This document shows, in pieces, positions 18,201-20,340 of a stretch of 20,340 nt of DNA. The position numbers and the translations under genes are program-made. Positions within the stretch are counted from its first letter, which is position 1; each line of letters opens with the position of its first letter. Origin of the DNA: Nemertoderma westbladi (Eukaryota > Xenacoelomorpha > Nemertodermatida > Nemertodermatidae); assembly GCA_032718475.1 (NCBI GenBank), contig JAUCBJ010001500.1, forward strand, positions 1-20,340. The letters are read 5' to 3'. The notes beneath the pieces were generated by a model that was given only the letters and a program-made list of their open reading frames with translations, was not told the DNA's origin and did not search any database.

Positions 18201-19719
18201 TTAACTATATTTCCGATATTCCCTCAACGTTACCATTCTGTATGAATATTTATTGTTTACAGGGGTTGTCGTTTGTGACACCGAACCCTCTGAAACTACC
18301 CTGCATTCCAGAATGTCGCAATATTACTCACTACTTCCCTGTAGTTCAGCCCTACAATATGGTCGCTATATTTGTTGCTATGCTATTTGAGAGAAGGTTA
18401 GTTTTATCTATATATTACCAAGCCAATATATTACCAATCCAATATATTACCAATCCAATATATTACCAATCCAATATATTACCAATTCAATTTTTGAACT
18501 TTATGCCGATGCGGTCAGGTTATGACACATTGTTTAATGCTTTAAAGATATTAGTGTCAAAAAATAATAGAAAAATGTCCTAATAACTCTTAACTAACTA
18601 TTTCTATACTTATCTACTTCTACGCTTCTATACTTATATCTTTTAATTATTTTATAACGACTACAGGTATATATACATATGCGGGGTGAGTATGAGTAGT
18701 TTGTCAATTCGCATAGTTATAAAGATCGCTCAGTCTGCGGTTAGGAAATATATTTTAAGACAAAACGGGACGAGCGCAAGGAGGCTTTGAGGGAGGACGA
18801 GTACTGCGTTGACTATATAATACTCATATAAGCCACCTGGCTGCGCATATTGAACGCATCCCTAGTTATAATTATATAGATCGTGAGTGTGCGTCTAGGA
18901 AATATATTTTAAGACAAAATAGGACGAGCGCAACGAGGCTTATAATGAAGACGACTGCTGCGTTGTCTATATTCCTATAAACCACTGGTTTCGAATATTA
19001 TTGAACGCAATATACGTTATGGGCAAGACGCGCGCAATGAATCCAGTTTGTAATAGAGACGAGTTGCTGCTTGTAGTGACTAGTAAAGGGGGGGGGGGGG
19101 GGGGGGGGGGGGGTAATAGAGACGAGTTGCTGCTTGTAGTGGGTGGGGGGGGGGGATTCGCGGGTTTCGCACAAAGTATGACGACTTAGTGTCCCCCGCC
19201 CCCCAGGACTATACTCCCCAGCTGCAACTTTTGATTTTTTTGATTTTTGATTTAAGTATGCAAGGCAAAGATGCGCCCTGACTAGTCCCTTAAAGTATTC
19301 GTGCCGAAACGAAGACTGCACTGACCCCTAGGCTGGGATCGAACCCGACACCTCCAAAGAGATGTGGATTCAGGCAACGTATTTAACCAGTAACCACTAT
19401 AGATTGCAATATGCCAAATACAGACATAACTGGACGGAATCCCGGAGACATTTAGGTACGGGTTCGAACCTCGGCGATGGCAAACAATTTATCCGCTTCT
19501 CTTAGTTCTGTTGCTACTAATAGTGCCAAAATAATTTATTAATAACATAAAAATTACAAAGAACTATTTGTTTGTTTTGTATTCCAGAATTATAATGACG
19601 TCGAACCAGTTATCGAGGTTATCATGTTGCATCCACGCTGCTATTGGTTTACTCTATCCGTTCTACTGGCAACACATATTCATTCCAATACTCCCACCCC
19701 ATATAAAGGATTACTGCTC
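15235..19719 (+). CDS. DENND1: DENND1/connecdenn-type Rab35 exchange factor, six exons, 3' partial
   Basis: Exons 15235-15290, 15790-15887, 16995-17205, 17509-17683, 18263-18396 and 19588-19719 join in one frame to 268 codons plus two bases. Every intron is GT-AG. DENND1 proteins load GTP onto Rab35 at clathrin-coated vesicles and endosomes. Matching blocks in order: RLRENPTHYFECFFEI (about 17-32, family R-x-K-x-NP-x-x-x-F), YPPDYDDL, YTFVLTGIDGVQRFGFCR, CILSYLPWFEIFYNLIN (about 118-134, split by intron 3), LPCIPECRNITHYFPVV, FERR/IIMTSNQLS across intron 5, and CCIHAAIGLLYPFYWQHIFI then PILPPHIKDYC at the end. This covers uDENN and the start of cDENN; the rest of cDENN and dDENN lie beyond 20340. 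An in-frame TAA six bases before ATG 15235 fixes the start, with no upstream alternative in that exon. Whether it is orthologous to vertebrate A, B or C is not determinable here. Confidence 0.9.
15502..15542 (+). repeat. Polypyrimidine tract in DENND1 intron 1
   Basis: CCCTTTCCCC repeats followed by TTTTCTTCTTCTGCC. It is too far from the exon 2 acceptor to be its own pyrimidine tract. Confidence 0.5.
15790..15887 (+). CDS. DENND1: DENND1 exon 2
   Basis: Acceptor TTTTCTAG, donor GTGAGT. Encodes ENPTHYFECFFEISVERVEV and PVQAPVVGENWH, with one spare base at each end that fits exons 1 and 3. Confidence 0.8.
16200..16349 (-). other. Exon-like open stretch on the minus strand in DENND1 intron 2
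   Basis: Between an acceptor-like CTACAG and a donor-like GTAACA the minus strand reads VIMWTPSYLLFAGLPLEDD and IVYNYFDHLEHYTSDRVL. The composition looks like real protein and the exon would be symmetric (phase 1 at both ends). I do not recognise the family, and a TAA follows shortly after in the unspliced frame. It could be an exon of a nested gene, a pseudogene piece or a transposon fragment. Confidence 0.25.
16995..17205 (+). CDS. DENND1: DENND1 exon 3
   Basis: Acceptor CTCTGTAG, donor AAG|GTAGGA. Carries YPPDYDDLQAISEVPRFAVP and FVLTGIDGVQRFGFCR of the uDENN domain. Confidence 0.92.
17509..17683 (+). CDS. DENND1: DENND1 exon 4
   Basis: Acceptor TCTTTCAG, donor GTAAGT. The first base completes the Ser of ILSYLPWFE; the exon ends on a whole codon. 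Confidence 0.92.
17985..18179. mobile_element. 195-bp inverted-repeat element in DENND1 intron 4
   Basis: GTTCATATGCGTACCGATGG at 17985-18004 pairs with CCATCGGTACGGATATGAAC at 18160-18179, with one mismatch. Inside, TTTTCTAACCAAAACAATAA is repeated directly at 18007 and 18078 (71 bp apart). It looks like a miniature inverted-repeat transposon; no clear target duplication was seen. Confidence 0.6.
18263..18396 (+). CDS. DENND1: DENND1 exon 5
   Basis: Acceptor TTTACAG, donor AAG|GTTAGT. Encodes the cDENN start, LPCIPECRNITHYFPVVQPY and VAMLFER. Confidence 0.92.
18411..18489 (+). repeat. 16-bp tandem repeat in DENND1 intron 5
   Basis: About five copies of CCAATATATTACCAAT start a few bases after the exon 5 donor. 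Confidence 0.85.
18710..19016 (+). repeat. Two tandem copies of a 154-bp unit in DENND1 intron 5
   Basis: AGGAAATATATTTTAAGACA occurs at 18743 and 18897, and both are followed by GGACGAGCGCAA and then a CTGCGTTG-like stretch. The copies differ at several sites. Confidence 0.8.
19050..19160 (+). repeat. 26-G run between direct repeats
   Basis: Twenty-six G (19088-19113) lie between two identical copies of GTAATAGAGACGAGTTGCTG continuing CTTGTAGTG (about 19050 and 19113). A further GTGGGTGGGGG run follows the second copy. Confidence 0.85.
19287..19430 (-). mobile_element. SINE, tRNA-related, in DENND1 intron 5
   Basis: Minus strand: an A-box-like GTGGTTACTGGTTAAATAC, then GGTGTCGGGTTCGATCCC (B box), then a tail GTCTTCGTTTCGGCACGAAT and ACTTTAAGGG shared with the copy at 14075-14165. 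The spacing of A and B boxes fits a tRNA-derived head. No flanking duplication was fixed. Confidence 0.7.
19588..19719 (+). CDS. DENND1: DENND1 exon 6
   Basis: Acceptor ATTCCAG. Encodes IIMTSNQLSRLSCCIHAAIG and LLYPFYWQHIFIPILPPHIK up to DYC. The donor CTC|GTTAGT is chosen because family similarity stops there (APMPYLIG is expected next) and the hexamer equals that of exon 5. Confidence 0.88.
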
Positions 19720-20340
19720 GTTAGTTTCTGTATGGAACACATCCGTCCGTTCATACACACCATGTACTGCGGGATGAAGGTTCATGTACAAATCCAACTC
19801 AATGAGCTTTAAAAATATTATTATTTTTTGTCCTGGATGTTGCTAAAATAGAGCGATTCTCACCCAAGTATTAATTTTTATACGGAAAGCGGAAGCGGTG
19901 GAATTATCTAAAATAGCGGGAAGGTTTGAATTGTTCCTTAAAATTTAAACACCTTTATCTCAGAATTCGCTTTTTTTATATTAAAAAGGCTATTTCTCCG
20001 CTAATTTTAGCTGAAATGAGTGGCAATTTGGTACATTTCTTCGGAATACCTTTACAGCATATTCTTCGGAATAAATTTTGCTAAAAATTATCTAGAGCCT
20101 TTTTAGTTCTAATATGGCCCAGTTCTTATAGAAGAATTGAACGCAGGGAGTCGTCTGAACTTACATGCCAATTTTCAAAAAATATTTCAGAAGAAATAAT
20201 GCGGTCTTTCATAAAGTATGTCACGCAAATTTTCTAATTTGTTTGAAAATTATTTTTTTGAACTATACTAAACATCGTCTGGGCTGTTGCAGAAGAGCCA
20301 AACCAAATATTTTTAAAATTTGCCCCACAATGGCGCTGTA
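19720..20340. other. Start of DENND1 intron 6, no exon seen
   Basis: AT-rich sequence after the exon 6 donor. No stretch encodes the APMPYLIG block expected next, so the next exon lies beyond the window. GGGCTGTTGC at 20281 repeats the end of the 2.85-kb element. Confidence 0.5.

Noticed and set aside
19440-19490. A tRNA gene suggested by GGGTTCGAACC
   Set aside because: No acceptor stem or complete cloverleaf could be drawn; it is more likely a SINE fragment or chance B box.
19720-19812. Open reading past the DENND1 exon 6 donor, in two frames
   Set aside because: Similarity to the DENN domain stops at DYC, a good GTTAGT donor lies there, and the downstream residues do not resemble the expected block in either frame.

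Overview
This is a stretch of animal nuclear DNA, most likely from a marine invertebrate (perhaps a mollusc or other lophotrochozoan; the phylum is inferred from overall character and not proved). The signs are GT-AG introns, a six-exon DENN-domain gene, a SEC62 gene, non-LTR retrotransposon remnants of several kinds, tRNA-derived SINEs, inverted-repeat DNA transposons and long minisatellites. Nothing in it is bacterial or viral.

Positions 1-6711 are a nest of mobile elements. A 2853-bp element with 54-bp terminal inverted repeats (1-2853) holds tandem repeats, a poly-G run, a possible SINE and a decayed retrotransposon end. It sits directly against, and in frame with, the C-terminal coding part of another non-LTR retrotransposon (2854-2987). 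That coding part stops at TCATGG and resumes, again at TCATGG and in the same frame, at 6549-6711. The 3.56 kb between the two halves carries an intronless, frameshifted 3-mercaptopyruvate/thiosulfate sulfurtransferase copy (3176-4038), a 1218-bp non-autonomous DNA transposon built from about two dozen palindromic CTACGCGTAG units with 8-bp target duplications (4162-5379), a second inverted-repeat element (5573-6098), and a 26-bp minisatellite whose unit is also the last coding codons and stop of the sulfurtransferase.

Positions 6712-9650 hold hairpin-forming sequence and a decayed jockey/CR1-type retrotransposon on the minus strand (about 7480-8613). SEC62, an ER translocation and ER-phagy protein, is encoded without introns on the minus strand at 9655-10914 (419 aa).

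Positions 11318-14074 are a 2.7-kb minisatellite (16-bp unit GGAAGATGGGAATGTA) with higher-order duplications. It produces a spurious 966-codon open frame and ends exactly at the 3' tail of a SINE (14075-14165).

Positions 15235-19719 carry the first six coding exons of a DENND1/connecdenn-type Rab35 exchange factor on the plus strand. Together they give 268 codons covering the uDENN domain and the start of the cDENN domain, and the gene continues past the window. Its introns contain a small inverted-repeat element, tandem repeats, a 26-G run and another SINE. SEC62 and DENND1 are separate housekeeping membrane-traffic genes, and no operon-like link is implied.
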